Origin: Desulfobacteraceae bacterium | GTDB taxonomy: Bacteria; Desulfobacterota; Desulfobacteria; Desulfobacterales; UBA5852 | Length of the DNA stretch: 64,000 nt | NCBI GenBank assembly: GCA_014237395.1 | Contig: JABZFP010000036.1 | Location: forward strand, 1-64,000 | Direction of reading: 5' to 3' | Shown: positions 40,886-51,200 of the stretch, piece after piece | Layout of the letters: each line of letters begins with the position of its first letter | How positions within the stretch are numbered: the first letter of the stretch is position 1 | Notes under the pieces: model-generated | Told to the model about the DNA's origin: nothing | The model's database searches: none | What the model saw: the letters and a program-made list of their open reading frames with translations, nothing else | Made by a program: the position numbers and the translations under genes

Positions 40886-41977
40886 ATGTCCATTCGCGTG
40901 CCGGAAAACATTCTGGAAATAAAGCCCTACGTACCGGGTAAACCCATTGAGGAACTGGAGCGTGAACTGGGTATCGCCCAGTCCATCAAGCTGGCCTCCA
41001 ACGAAAACCCGCTGGGGGCTTCCCCCATGGCGCTGACGGCGCTCAGAAACGCCATCGGTAATCTCCATCGTTATCCCGACGGATCGGGCCACGCCTTCAT
41101 CCGGGACCTGGCGGACCATCTGGAATGCCCGCCGGGCGCGATTGTCATGGGCAACGGATCCGACGATATTATCGCCTTGCTGGCGAACACCCTGTTGCGT
41201 CCGGGCGAGCGGGCGGTGATGCCGCAGCCGTCTTTTCTGATGTACGAGATTGCCGTACGCGCGGTCGGGGCTGAGCCGGTTTTTGTACCGCTGCAGTCCC
41301 TTGCGATCGATCTGGACGGCATGCGGCGTGCTGTGGATCAAAAAACCCGTCTGGTATTTTTATGCAATCCCAACAATCCCACGGGGACGGTCATTAGCGG
41401 TGATGATTTCGATCGTTTTTTGGCCGCCTTGCCATTGGACGTGGTGGTTGTGGTGGACGAAGCCTATATTGAGTTCGTTCGTGATGCCAGCTGTCTGCAA
41501 AGCAAGGCCTATTGGGGGGGCGGACGTTCCATTGTTACCTTGCGAACGTTCTCTAAACTATATGGGCTGGCCGGCCTGCGGGTGGGGTATGGCGTCATGC
41601 CGGAAGAACTGGCCGGATATTTGAACCGGATCCGACAGCCTTTCAATGTCAATTCACTGGCCCAAGTCGCGGCCCGGGCCGCTCTGCAGGATCACGCATT
41701 TGTGGAACGGACGCTTCACGTCGTACACGATGGGTTGACGTTTCTGTTCGGGGCCCTGACCGATATGGGGATTCGATATTTTCCGACGCAGTCGAATTTT
41801 TTCCTGATCGATGTGGCCTGCGATGCGGAAGCCGTTTTCCAGGCCATGCTACGACTCGGCGTCATCGTGCGCTCAATGAAGGGTTACGGCTATCCCGACT
41901 ATATAAGGGTCAATGTGGGGACGCCGGAAGAAAACCAGCGTTTCATCGAAGCGCTTAAGGAGGTCCTGGGACGATAA
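40886..41977 (+). CDS. hisC: histidinol-phosphate aminotransferase
   Basis: 363 residues of a fold-type I PLP enzyme. LASNENPLGASPMALTAL is at the N-terminus, DGSGHAFIRDLADHL and GNGSDDIIALLANTLL follow, FLCNPNNPTGTVI is conserved, and TLRTFSKLYGLAGLRVGYG carries the PLP lysine. The start at 40886 gives the usual HisC length; the frame is open 24 codons further without similarity. It makes histidinol phosphate, and some homologues also serve in tyrosine/phenylalanine synthesis. It is 67 bp before cmk. Confidence 0.92.
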   Translation: MSIRVPENILEIKPYVPGKPIEELERELGIAQSIKLASNENPLGASPMALTALRNAIGNLHRYPDGSGHAFIRDLADHLECPPGAIVMGNGSDDIIALLANTLLRPGERAVMPQPSFLMYEIAVRAVGAEPVFVPLQSLAIDLDGMRRAVDQKTRLVFLCNPNNPTGTVISGDDFDRFLAALPLDVVVVVDEAYIEFVRDASCLQSKAYWGGGRSIVTLRTFSKLYGLAGLRVGYGVMPEELAGYLNRIRQPFNVNSLAQVAARAALQDHAFVERTLHVVHDGLTFLFGALTDMGIRYFPTQSNFFLIDVACDAEAVFQAMLRLGVIVRSMKGYGYPDYIRVNVGTPEENQRFIEALKEVLGR

Positions 41978-42044
41978 CCGGCGTATCGTGCCATTATCGA
42001 CGAGAGGCCGCGACAGGCGAACCGCTATAGCAGGGAGCGAAACG

Positions 42045-42737
42045 ATGGTTATCACGATCGATGGACCGGCTGGCGCCGGCAAGACCACGGTCAGCCGCGG
42101 ATTGGCGGATCGACTGGGCTATCGCTACATCGATACCGGTGCGTTGTATCGCGGCGTGGCTTTGGCCGCCAGAAAAAAAAGGATTGCCACAGACGACGAT
42201 ATCGGTTTGGAAGCGCTCTGCCGCGATCTGCGTCTGCGGTTCATCCGAAACGCGGATGGATGTCGCCTATACGATGGTGATGACGATATTGAAGACCAGA
42301 TTCGAACACCGGAAATGTCCATGCTGGCCTCGGCCATTTCGGCCCGTTCCGTCGTGCGACGTTTTTTGCTCGACGTGCAGCGGCAGTTCGGTCGTGAGAA
42401 GGGCGCCGTATTTGAGGGGCGAGACATGGGTACCGTCGTTTTTCCAGACGCCGACCTGAAATTTTTTCTCGAGGCGCCTCTGGAAGTGCGGGCCCGACGG
42501 CGGCATCGCGAGCTCAACGGCCGTTCTGACCAGAGCTTGGATGGCGTATTGAAAGATATGCAGCGGCGCGATCATAACGATCAAACCCGGGTGCTGGCCC
42601 CGCTGAAGCCGGCGGCGGATGCCGTTGTCATCAATTCCGAAAACCTTACAGCGGATGCGGTCGTGGAACGTATGATGATGGAAATCAAGATGTTGGAAGC
42701 AAAATTGCGGAACCATGGATCAACGGAAGGATCATAA
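42045..42737 (+). CDS. cmk: cytidylate kinase
   Basis: 230 residues. The P-loop ITIDGPAGAGKTTVSRGLAD and YIDTGALYRGVALAA at the N-terminus, AVFEGRDMGTVVFPDADLKF in the middle and RRDHNDQTRVLAPLKPAADA near the C-terminus are diagnostic. AGGGAG is 7 nt before ATG 42045; the frame is open upstream into hisC without similarity. It phosphorylates CMP and dCMP. cmk followed by rpsA is a widely conserved gene pair. Confidence 0.96.
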   Translation: MVITIDGPAGAGKTTVSRGLADRLGYRYIDTGALYRGVALAARKKRIATDDDIGLEALCRDLRLRFIRNADGCRLYDGDDDIEDQIRTPEMSMLASAISARSVVRRFLLDVQRQFGREKGAVFEGRDMGTVVFPDADLKFFLEAPLEVRARRRHRELNGRSDQSLDGVLKDMQRRDHNDQTRVLAPLKPAADAVVINSENLTADAVVERMMMEIKMLEAKLRNHGSTEGS

Positions 42738-42841
42738 ATTTGATATTGTAATTATAAATCATACCTGATAAAGAGCTTTGGTTATGCCAACCGGAATCGG
42801 TTGTTGCAAAAAAAATCGGCTAAGGGGGATATCATTCTTAC

Positions 42842-44695
42842 ATGGAAAATTTAGTGGATAACAACGAAAACGAAGACATCAGTGCAACCGGCACCACCAA
42901 TGATCAGGTCATGAACGATCAGGAATCGGCGGAAAGCGAGAGCATGGAAGACCTCATGAATCTCTATGAGGAGAGTTTCAAGCGGTTCGCAGAAGGCGAG
43001 GTCGTCACGGGACGCATCATTTCGGTCGACAAGGATCATGTGCTGGTGGACATCGGTTACAAATCCGAAGGCCAGATCCGGATTCATGAATTCCGAGACG
43101 AGACCGGTACGATTAAAGCCGAAATCGGTGACGAAGTTGAAGTCATGGTCGAATGGTGGGACGACGAGGAAGAACGTGTTGTTCTTTCCAAGGAAAAAGC
43201 GGCCAGCGTAAAAGTCTGGGAAGAAATCAAGCGGGTGTTCGACGCTGACGAAACCATCGACGGGACGATTCAGTCGCGGGTCAAGGGTGGCTTCTCGGTG
43301 GATATCGGGGTTCAGGCCTTTTTGCCGGGCTCTCAGGCGGATCTGCGGCCAATTCGCAACCTTGATGATCTGGTGGGAAAAACCTTTGCGTTCAAGATTT
43401 TGAAGTACAACCGTAAACGCAGCAATATCGTGCTGTCCCGCCGGGTGCTGCTGGAAACTGAACGTGAAGCCAAACGTGCCGCCACCCTGGCATCGATTCA
43501 TGAAGACAAGGTCGTTCCCGGTACCGTAAAAAACATCACCGAATATGGTGTTTTTGTGGACCTGGGCGGTGTAGACGGCCTGTTGCATATTACGGATATT
43601 TCCTGGGGGCGGGTGAAGCATCCCTCGGAACTGTTCGCCATCGGGGATGAGATAACCGTCAAGATCCTCAATCTCGATCTTGAAAAGGAGCGAGTCTCCC
43701 TCGGTATGAAGCAACTCTCCGAAGATCCCTGGACTCATGCTTCCGAACGCTATCCGGTGGGCACTCAGGTGACCGGTCGGGTGGTCAGCCTGACGGATTA
43801 CGGTGCCTTTGTCGAACTGGAAGAAGGCATTGAAGGCCTGATTCATGTCTCGGAAATGTCCTGGACCCGCAAGGTCCGCCATCCCTCCAAAGTCGTATCG
43901 GTGGGTGAAGAGGTCGACGCGGTGGTGTTGGACATCAAACCGGACAGCCGGCGCATTTCCCTGGGGATGAAACAGGTCAAACCCAATCCCTGGGATATCA
44001 TTGCGGAAAAGTACCCCGTGGGAACCACCATCGAGGGTAAGATTAAGAACATCACGGATTTCGGTCTGTTCATCGGCATCGATGAAGGGATCGACGGCTT
44101 GGTCCACATCTCGGACATCTCCTGGACCAAGCGGATCAAACATCCATCCGAGGTCTACAAGAAGGGCGACGTGCTGCAAGCCATCGTGCTGGACATCGAG
44201 AAAAACAACGAACGCTTTTCCCTTGGTGTCAAACAGCTCCAGCAAGATCCTTGGAAAACCGTGGCCGAACGCTATGAAGTCGGCAAGGAAATTACCGGCA
44301 CGATCACGAACCTGACTGACTTTGGCGTTTTTATCGAACTCGAGGAAGGCATCGAGGGGCTGGTTCATGTTTCCGAAATCAGCAAAGAGAAAATCAAGAC
44401 GCCGGTCGGTATGTACAATATCGGTGATGTCATCACGGCCAAAGTGATGAACATCAACAGTGACGAACGACGGATCGGGCTGTCGATCAAGCGCTTGGAA
44501 ATGGAGGATGAACAATCCATTCTGAGCGAATATGTGAACAGCATGAAGCCGGCGACATCCAGTTTTGGCGAAATTCTGCGTGAAAACCTCCAGGAGAAAT
44601 TTAACGAGGTTGATCAGGATCAGAGCCAGGACCAGGACGAGCAGGACCAGGACGAGCAGGACCAGGACGAGCAGGACCAAAGCGACAATAAATAA
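42842..44695 (+). CDS. rpsA: 30S ribosomal protein S1
   Basis: 617 residues with six S1 (OB-fold) repeats, visible as recurring blocks such as GTVKNITEYGVFVDLGGVDG, GRVVSLTDYGAFVELEEGIE, GKIKNITDFGLFIGIDEGID and GTITNLTDFGVFIELEEGIE. It binds mRNA on the small subunit and aids initiation. The extreme C-terminus is an acidic Asp/Gln tail with a tandem DQDEQ repeat that is not part of the core family. Confidence 0.97.
   Translation: MENLVDNNENEDISATGTTNDQVMNDQESAESESMEDLMNLYEESFKRFAEGEVVTGRIISVDKDHVLVDIGYKSEGQIRIHEFRDETGTIKAEIGDEVEVMVEWWDDEEERVVLSKEKAASVKVWEEIKRVFDADETIDGTIQSRVKGGFSVDIGVQAFLPGSQADLRPIRNLDDLVGKTFAFKILKYNRKRSNIVLSRRVLLETEREAKRAATLASIHEDKVVPGTVKNITEYGVFVDLGGVDGLLHITDISWGRVKHPSELFAIGDEITVKILNLDLEKERVSLGMKQLSEDPWTHASERYPVGTQVTGRVVSLTDYGAFVELEEGIEGLIHVSEMSWTRKVRHPSKVVSVGEEVDAVVLDIKPDSRRISLGMKQVKPNPWDIIAEKYPVGTTIEGKIKNITDFGLFIGIDEGIDGLVHISDISWTKRIKHPSEVYKKGDVLQAIVLDIEKNNERFSLGVKQLQQDPWKTVAERYEVGKEITGTITNLTDFGVFIELEEGIEGLVHVSEISKEKIKTPVGMYNIGDVITAKVMNINSDERRIGLSIKRLEMEDEQSILSEYVNSMKPATSSFGEILRENLQEKFNEVDQDQSQDQDEQDQDEQDQDEQDQSDNK
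44630..44674 (+). repeat. 15-bp tandem repeat, three perfect copies, in the rpsA tail
   Basis: Three identical copies of GACCAGGACGAGCAG, in frame with rpsA and encoding DQDEQ three times; a degenerate partial unit precedes and follows. Perfect DNA identity including third positions points to recent expansion by slippage. Confidence 0.95.
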
Positions 44696-44703
44696 ATCAG
44701 ACG

Positions 44704-44755
44704 CCGGGTGCCTGGGGTGTGAATGCCCCTGGCACCCGGTGGTTTTCCCCTTTTT
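44704..44755 (+). terminator. terminator-like hairpin after rpsA
   Basis: CCGGGTGCC (44704-44712) pairs with GGCACCCGG (44731-44739); the loop can extend the stem through GGGG/CCCC. It is followed by TGGTTTTCCCCTTTTT. It is 8 bp after the rpsA stop and separates it from sppA. Confidence 0.7.
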
Positions 44756-44799
44756 GCGTCCGGCACCTCTCCCCACCGTGTAGCGAAGGCGAATAGCCA

Positions 44800-45711
44800 A
44801 TGTTTTCCCGCCGACATCCATTTTTGTTTTCCCTTCTGGTCTTTTCCGCCCTGTTTTCCGCAACCCTGATCCTGGTGTCACTAATCGTTGCGATTGGGAT
44901 GAGGGGCGCGGACCTTGGGGGGCTCGGGATAGACGACGGTGAGAAGGTGGGTGTGGTTGAGATTGTCGGGGTTATCGCGCAATCCCGCGACATCATCGAG
45001 CAACTCAAACGCTTCCGTGAAGATGACGCCATCCGGGCGATTGTGATTCGGGTTGACTCACCCGGCGGCGTGGTGGGGCCGTCTCAGGAAATCTACCGGG
45101 AAATCGTCCGCACCAAGGCCGCCAAAAAGGTGATCGCCTCCATGGGCGCGGTCGCCGCCTCCGGAGGATACTACGTGGTGGCCGGGGCCGACGGCATTGT
45201 CGCCAATCCGGGCACCATTACTGGCAGCATCGGCGTGATCATGGAGTACACCAATTTTCAGGAACTTTTCGACAAGATCGGTTTATCGCCAGTGGTCATC
45301 AAAAGCGGGCAATTTAAAGATGCCGGATCTCCGGTACGTGAGATGACGCCTGAAGAACGGCAACTTTTAAAGGATTTCGTCGATCGGCTGCACCAGCAGT
45401 TCGTATCGGCCATTGCCGAAGGACGCCAGCTGGACCTGGCGAAGGTTCAAGCGCTGGCGGATGGCCGCATCTACACGGGGGAGGATGCCAAAGCGATCGG
45501 CCTGGTGGATCGTATCGGTAATTTAGAGGACGCCGTCGAATGGGCGGGCCGTCTGGCCGGTATCGAAGGCAAGATCGTCGCCGTTTACCCACCCCAAAAA
45601 AAGATATCGATTCTGCGCCTCTTGTCGGAGTCCACCCTGAAGGATCTGCTTGGCCTGATCACTCGTCCGCAAATGACAGCCGAATACCGGTATACGCCTT
45701 CCCGCCATTGA
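44800..45711 (+). CDS. sppA: signal peptide peptidase SppA
   Basis: 303 residues. One N-terminal membrane anchor (about 8-32) is followed by an S49 protease domain: IRVDSPGGVVGPSQEIYREI, ASMGAVAASGGYYVVAGAD with the catalytic serine, and VVIKSGQFKDAGSPVREM. The size corresponds to the short (about 300-residue) form that works as an oligomer. It degrades cleaved signal peptides in the inner membrane. Confidence 0.93.
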   Translation: MFSRRHPFLFSLLVFSALFSATLILVSLIVAIGMRGADLGGLGIDDGEKVGVVEIVGVIAQSRDIIEQLKRFREDDAIRAIVIRVDSPGGVVGPSQEIYREIVRTKAAKKVIASMGAVAASGGYYVVAGADGIVANPGTITGSIGVIMEYTNFQELFDKIGLSPVVIKSGQFKDAGSPVREMTPEERQLLKDFVDRLHQQFVSAIAEGRQLDLAKVQALADGRIYTGEDAKAIGLVDRIGNLEDAVEWAGRLAGIEGKIVAVYPPQKKISILRLLSESTLKDLLGLITRPQMTAEYRYTPSRH

Positions 45712-45770
45712 TATCCCGTTCAGGACACCCCGTCTTTCGGGTGGGATAATACTCAGAATGACATCCTGAA

Positions 45771-46379
45771 TTATTCAAATAGGCTGACATCGCCGGCGCC
45801 CCGACGAATGACCTCGGGGACGTCATCGATCAGTGCGATGACGCTCGATGGCTGGCCCGGCACGATGCCGCTGTCAATGACCGCATCGATACGCGAGCCG
45901 AAATGGTCGTGGATAAGGGAGGCATCATCAAACACGGTGCCGTCATGCCTGGTGGCGCTGGTGGTCAGAATGGGATTGCCGAGTTCTTTTACCAGCGCCA
46001 GGCACAGGGCATGATTCGGTACGCGGATGCCGGCGGTCTTGCGGGGCGTCAGCATCATTTTAGGGACTTCGCGTGACCCTTCCAAAACAAAGGTGTAGGG
46101 GCCGGGCAGCAGGCGCCGCATGGTTTTATAGGCGTAGTTGGAAACCTTTGCATAGTGGCTGATGTTTTTCAGATCCGAACACATGAAACTGAAAGGTTTC
46201 TTTTTGTCCCGCTGTTTGAGCTGGTAAATTTTTTCAATGGCTTTTTTGTTCATGATATCACAGCCAATCCCGTAAAAGGTGTCGGTGGCATAGGCCACGA
46301 TGCCGCCCTGTCGAAGAAGGGCGACCACCTTGTCAACCAGGCGCTGTTGTGGGTTATCAGGATTGATTTTCAATAACAT
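45771..46379 (-). CDS. YrdC/Sua5-family protein, YciO type (L-threonylcarbamoyladenylate synthase-like)
   Basis: 202 residues. KINPDNPQQRLVDKVVALL at the N-terminus is the YciO opening, and RQGGIVAYATDTFYGIGCDI, LLPGPYTFVLEGSREVPKMM and GIRVPNHALCLALVKELG follow the YrdC fold. ATG 46379 has GGAG 7 nt upstream; a GTG at 46385 is the alternative. TsaC/Sua5 makes threonylcarbamoyl-AMP for tRNA t6A; YciO proteins are close relatives with weak or uncertain activity. No other YrdC protein is in the window. Confidence 0.88.
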   Translation of the reverse strand: MLLKINPDNPQQRLVDKVVALLRQGGIVAYATDTFYGIGCDIMNKKAIEKIYQLKQRDKKKPFSFMCSDLKNISHYAKVSNYAYKTMRRLLPGPYTFVLEGSREVPKMMLTPRKTAGIRVPNHALCLALVKELGNPILTTSATRHDGTVFDDASLIHDHFGSRIDAVIDSGIVPGQPSSVIALIDDVPEVIRRGAGDVSLFE

Positions 46380-46737
46380 GAACACACTCCGGTACGGCGG
46401 CCTTGCGCATTCCGCCCGGGTGTAATGTCCCCGATAGATTTTTGGGTTGGCGGAAAACGCAATGATTCGGGATATTTTGACGAAATCACTCCTTATACCG
46501 GCCGGATGGTGATGTCAAGGCACCAAATAAAGGATTGCCAAAACCAGGTCCTTCTGGTAATGGAGCAGGTCAAATTCTCGACCATCACGATGGCACACTT
46601 TCAAAACCCAGAAAGCAGTGTCGCGTGCATGGATGGTCGATCCCATACGATAAAACGAACTCTATAAAAGTGCCTCTTCTGCGTGTGCCAAGGCACTTTT
46701 TCCATTTGACTCAATTGCAACCGTCACCGGAGGTTCT
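46380..46737 (+). other. guaB upstream region with possible regulated leader
   Basis: A 358-bp divergent region with no gene. Close to guaB it holds a strong terminator-like hairpin (46666-46701). Upstream of that are several short inverted repeats (for example GGTC at 46567-46570 pairing with GACC at 46579-46582). No known riboswitch class was recognised and no good promoter was pinned down. Confidence 0.4.
46666..46701 (+). terminator. terminator-like hairpin just upstream of guaB
   Basis: AAAAGTGCC (46666-46674) pairs perfectly with GGCACTTTT (46692-46700), followed by T and then TCC. It is 36 bp before the guaB start. Unless the guaB promoter lies in the 36 bp after it, transcripts must pass this hairpin, which would suit attenuation. 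Confidence 0.65.
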
Positions 46738-48201
46738 ATGATCAAGATGCCCCCCGAAGAGGCCTTTTCATTCGACGATGTTTTACTGCTGCCCAACTAC
46801 TCCGATGTTGTTCCCAAGGATGTGCAGGTTGGCACGCACCTGACCCGCAACCTCAAACTGAACATCCCCCTCGTGAGTGCCGCCATGGATACCGTGACGG
46901 AGGCGGAAACGGCCATTTGCATGGCCCGGGAAGGTGGGATCGGTATCATTCATCGCAATATGAGCATCGAGACCGAAGCCCGGGAAGTGGACAAGGTCAA
47001 AAAATCGGAAAGCGGCATGATTGTCGATCCGGTGACCATCAGCCCGGAACGCCCGGTTGAAGATGTCCTGCAGGTGATGACCCGCTATCGCATTTCCGGT
47101 GTTCCGGTTACGGACGGCGACCGCCTGGTGGGTATCGTCACCAACCGTGACCTGCGGTTCGAAACCAATCTGACGCGTACCGTGGCGGAGGTCATGACCA
47201 AGGATAATCTCGTGACGGTTCCTGAGGGCATCAGCCTGGAAGAATCTAAAAAACTCCTGCATGAACATCGGATTGAAAAACTGCTGGTGGTGGACAAGGA
47301 CGGCCGGCTGGCGGGGATGATTACTATCAAGGATATCGAAAAAATCAAAAAATATCCCAATGCCTGCAAGGACAGTTTGGGCCGGCTACGGGTCGGGGCC
47401 GCCATCGGGGTCGGCCCGGATATGGAGGCGCGCGCTGAAGCGCTTCTCAAGGCGGGGGCGGATGTGATTGCCATCGACACGTCCCACGGGCACTCCCAGA
47501 ACGTGATCGATGCGGTGATCAAGCTCAAAGGGACCTTCAGCGGCATCGAGCTGATTGCCGGCAATGTCGGCACGGCCAAGGGGGCCGAAGATTTGATCAA
47601 TGCCGGTGTGGACGGTGTCAAGATCGGCATCGGGCCCGGTTCGATCTGCACGACCCGGATCGTGGCCGGGATTGGCGTGCCCCAGGTCACGGCCATTTTG
47701 AATTGCCGATCCGTGGCCAGCAAAACCGGGGTTCCGTTGATCGCCGATGGTGGCATCAAGTATTCCGGCGATATCCCCAAGGCCATCGCCGCCGGGGCCC
47801 ATTCCGTGATGGTCGGCGGCCTGTTTGCGGGGACTGAGGAAAGCCCGGGGGAAACCATCCTTTTCCAGGGCCGAAGCTACAAGGTCTATCGGGGGATGGG
47901 ATCGCTCGAGGCCATGAAAAAAGGCAGCAAAGATCGGTATTATCAAACGGATGATGAGGCCCCGGACAAGTTGGTACCGGAAGGAATCGTGGGGCGGGTG
48001 CCCTATCGGGGGGCCCTCTCGGCCAATATTCACCAGCTGATCGGGGGCTTGAAAGCCGGCATGGGCTACGTGGGCAGCCGAACCCTGGCGGAATTGCGTG
48101 AAAAGGGGCGTTTCATCAGAATCTCCGCCGCCGGCTTGCGGGAAAGCCACGTGCATGACGTCATTATCACCAAGGAAGCCCCCAACTACCGTGTCGAATA
48201 G
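46738..48201 (+). CDS. guaB: inosine-5'-monophosphate dehydrogenase
   Basis: 487 residues. The catalytic barrel includes FSFDDVLLLPNYSDVVPKDV at the N-terminus and GIGPGSICTTRIVAGIGVPQ with the active-site cysteine. A pair of CBS domains is inserted at about 95-205 (SGVPVTDGDRLVGIVTNRDL), and GTEESPGETILFQGRSYKVY follows. CGGAGG precedes the ATG. It makes XMP, the committed step to GMP. dnaE follows by 24 bp. Confidence 0.97.
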   Translation: MIKMPPEEAFSFDDVLLLPNYSDVVPKDVQVGTHLTRNLKLNIPLVSAAMDTVTEAETAICMAREGGIGIIHRNMSIETEAREVDKVKKSESGMIVDPVTISPERPVEDVLQVMTRYRISGVPVTDGDRLVGIVTNRDLRFETNLTRTVAEVMTKDNLVTVPEGISLEESKKLLHEHRIEKLLVVDKDGRLAGMITIKDIEKIKKYPNACKDSLGRLRVGAAIGVGPDMEARAEALLKAGADVIAIDTSHGHSQNVIDAVIKLKGTFSGIELIAGNVGTAKGAEDLINAGVDGVKIGIGPGSICTTRIVAGIGVPQVTAILNCRSVASKTGVPLIADGGIKYSGDIPKAIAAGAHSVMVGGLFAGTEESPGETILFQGRSYKVYRGMGSLEAMKKGSKDRYYQTDDEAPDKLVPEGIVGRVPYRGALSANIHQLIGGLKAGMGYVGSRTLAELREKGRFIRISAAGLRESHVHDVIITKEAPNYRVE

Positions 48202-48225
48202 CGGTCCTTTGGAGCATAGCCACGC

Positions 48226-51200
48226 ATGAATGTCGCTGATAAGAGTCCCTTTGTTCATCTCCACGTCCACACCCAGTATAGCCTGCTGGACGGGGCCATC
48301 CGGATCGATTCACTTTTAGAACAGGCCCGGGCGTTTGGCATGGAGGCGGTCTCCATTACCGACCATGGGACCATGTTCGGGGTGCTTGAGTTCTACACCA
48401 AAGCCAAGAAAGCCGATCTGCGCCCGATTATCGGTTGCGAAATCTATGTGGCGCCGCGCACGATTCACGACAAGACTCCTCTTGATGCCAAGGGCGTGAC
48501 CCATCTCGTGCTCATTGCCGAAAACCAGGAGGGGTATCGCAATCTGTGCCGTCTGACCTCCATCGCCCAGATGGAGGGCTTCTACTACCGGCCAAGGATC
48601 GACAAACAATTGCTGGCGGACCATCACGAGGGCCTTATCGCACTCTCGGCCTGCCTGCACGGTGAAATCCCCATGCGCATCAAGGCGGGGCGCATCGATC
48701 AAGCCGAAGCGGCGGCCCAATGGTATCAGCAACTTTTTGGTGAAAACAATTTCTATCTCGAAGTACAGAACAACGGCATCGAAATCCAGGAGACGGTCAA
48801 CCGCGCCTTGCGGGATATGAGCCATAAGCTTTCCATTCCGCTGGTGGCCAGCAACGATTGTCATTACCTGAACAAAGAAGACGTCCGTGCCCACGATGTT
48901 TTGCTGTGTATCCAGACCGGCAAAACCGTCAATGAAGCCAACCGCTTTCGTTTCAGCACGGACCAGCTTTATTTCAAATCGCCCGCAGAAATGGCCGCAT
49001 CTTTTAAAGACTATCCCGGCGCCATTGACAATACGCTTTCCATCGCCCGCCGTTGTGCCTATGATTTTGATTTTTCCTATCACTTCCCCCAGTTTCCCGC
49101 GCCGAAAGATGTCTCCACGGAAGACCTGTTTGAAGAGACGGTGCGCGAGGGGTATCGCCTTCGCCTGGAAAAGATCCTGGAAAAACAGCCCAACCTGGAC
49201 CGGGCGGTCTACGACAAACGCCTGGATTATGAGATTTCCGTCATCAAGGAAATGGGTTTCACGGGATACTTCCTCATCGTGGCCGACTTCATCCGCTATG
49301 CCAAAGAAAACGGTGTGCCGGTCGGTCCGGGCCGCGGGTCGGCGGCCGGCAGCATGGTGGCCTATGCCATGCGCATTACCGACCTGGATCCCATTGAACA
49401 CGGGCTGATTTTTGAGCGGTTTCTGAACCCGGCCCGCATCAGCATGCCGGATATCGATGTCGACTTTTGCATCAATGGTCGCGATCGTGTCTACAAATAC
49501 GTCGTGGATCAATACGGCGGGGGGGATTACGTAGCCCAGATCATCACCTACGGAAAGCTCAAGACACGGGCGGTGATTCGCGATGTGGGACGCGCCCTGG
49601 ACATCCCCCTGCGGGAGGTGGATGCCATTGCCAAAATGGTGCCCGATGTTCTCAATATCAGTCTTGCAGATGCCATCGCCCAGGAGCCCAAATTTAATGA
49701 GATGGCAGCGTCGCGACCGGAAATCGCCGAGCTGCTCCAAATTTGTAAAGTCCTGGAGGGCCTGCCGCGGCATGCCTCCACGCATGCCGCCGGTGTTGTG
49801 ATCGGCGACAAGCCGCTGGTGGAATATCTGCCCCTGTACCGTGGTAAAAAAGGGGAAGTGGTGACCCAGTTCGACATGAAACATGTCGAAAAGGCCGGTC
49901 TCGTCAAGTTTGATTTTCTTGGGCTGCGAAACCTGACAGTTATTGAAAAAGCGCTGTCGCTGTTGGCCCAGCAGAACAAACCCGTGCCGGACATGGTCAA
50001 TCTGGATCTGGATGACCGGGATACTTACAGTCTGTTGGCCAGCGGAGACACGACGGGGGTGTTCCAGCTGGAAAGTTCCGGCATGAAAGACCTGCTGGTC
50101 CGGTTGAAACCGGCCTCGTTTGCCGATATCACCGCCCTGGTGGCGTTGTATCGACCCGGTCCCCTGGACAGTGGCATGGTGGATGATTTCGTCGAATGCA
50201 AACACGGCCGCAAGCCGGTGGTCTATCTGGTGCCGGAACTGGAGCCGATTTTAAAGGAAACTTACGGCGTCATTCTCTACCAGGAACAGGTCATGAAGAT
50301 TGCCGCCGATCTGGCCAATTATACCATGGCCAAAGCGGATGACCTGCGCAAGGCCATGGGTAAAAAAATCGCCGCGAAGATGGCCGAGCACCGGGACAGT
50401 TTCATGGCCGGCGCGCGGGAAAACAACATCCCTGAAGATAAAGCCAAAACGATATTCGACCTGATGGAGAAGTTCGGCGGCTATGGGTTCAATAAATCCC
50501 ACAGTGCAGCCTACGCCCTGATCGCCTACCAGACCGCCTATCTCAAAGCCCACTTTCCCGTCGAATTCCTGGCCGCCCTGCTGACCAGTGAAATGCATTC
50601 CACGGATGGCGTCGTCAAGTACATGGCCGAGTGTCGCAGCCATGCCATTGACATCCTGCCGCCGGACATCAACTACAGCGGGACCACATTCGAGGTTCAC
50701 GACAACAAAATCCGATATGGACTGGTCGCCGTAAAAAATGTTGGCGAAGCGGCCATTGACGCGATTGTGGCCGAGCGTCAGGAGGGCGGCGCTTTCGAAT
50801 CGCTGCTGGATTTCTGTGCCCGCGTCGATTTGCGCAGGGTCAACAAGCGCGTCGTCGAAAGCCTGATCAAATGCGGCGCCTTTGACAGCCTGGGCCACAA
50901 GCGTTCCCAGATGATGGCCGCCCTGGAAGAGGCCTTCGAATACGGTCAACGGGTTCAGAAGGAAAAGGCCGATCCGCAAATGGGGCTGTTCGGTGCGATT
51001 GAAACCTCGGCACCGACGATCAATGCCCCCAGCCTGCCCGATATAACGGAATGGGAGCCCCGCCAGGCCCTGGCCTTGGAGAAGGAAGCGCTCGGACTTT
51101 ATCTCAGCGGCCATCCCTTGAACCGGTACGAAGAGGTCGTCGCCAAATTTACCAATGCCAATGCCCTTACCTTGAGTGAGATTACCGACAAGGCGGCCGT

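Noticed and set aside
42851..44881. A very long open frame (676 codons) antisense to rpsA
   Set aside because: It mirrors the codon structure of rpsA, has no family resemblance and overlaps a clear six-domain S1 gene; it is a by-product of GC-rich coding sequence.
45715..45770. Terminator between the convergent sppA and yciO-like genes
   Set aside because: The CACCC/GGGTG stem is only 5 bp and lacks a T-run on either strand.
48316..50205. A 629-codon open frame antisense to dnaE
   Set aside because: It has no recognisable domain, and dnaE on the other strand is unmistakable.
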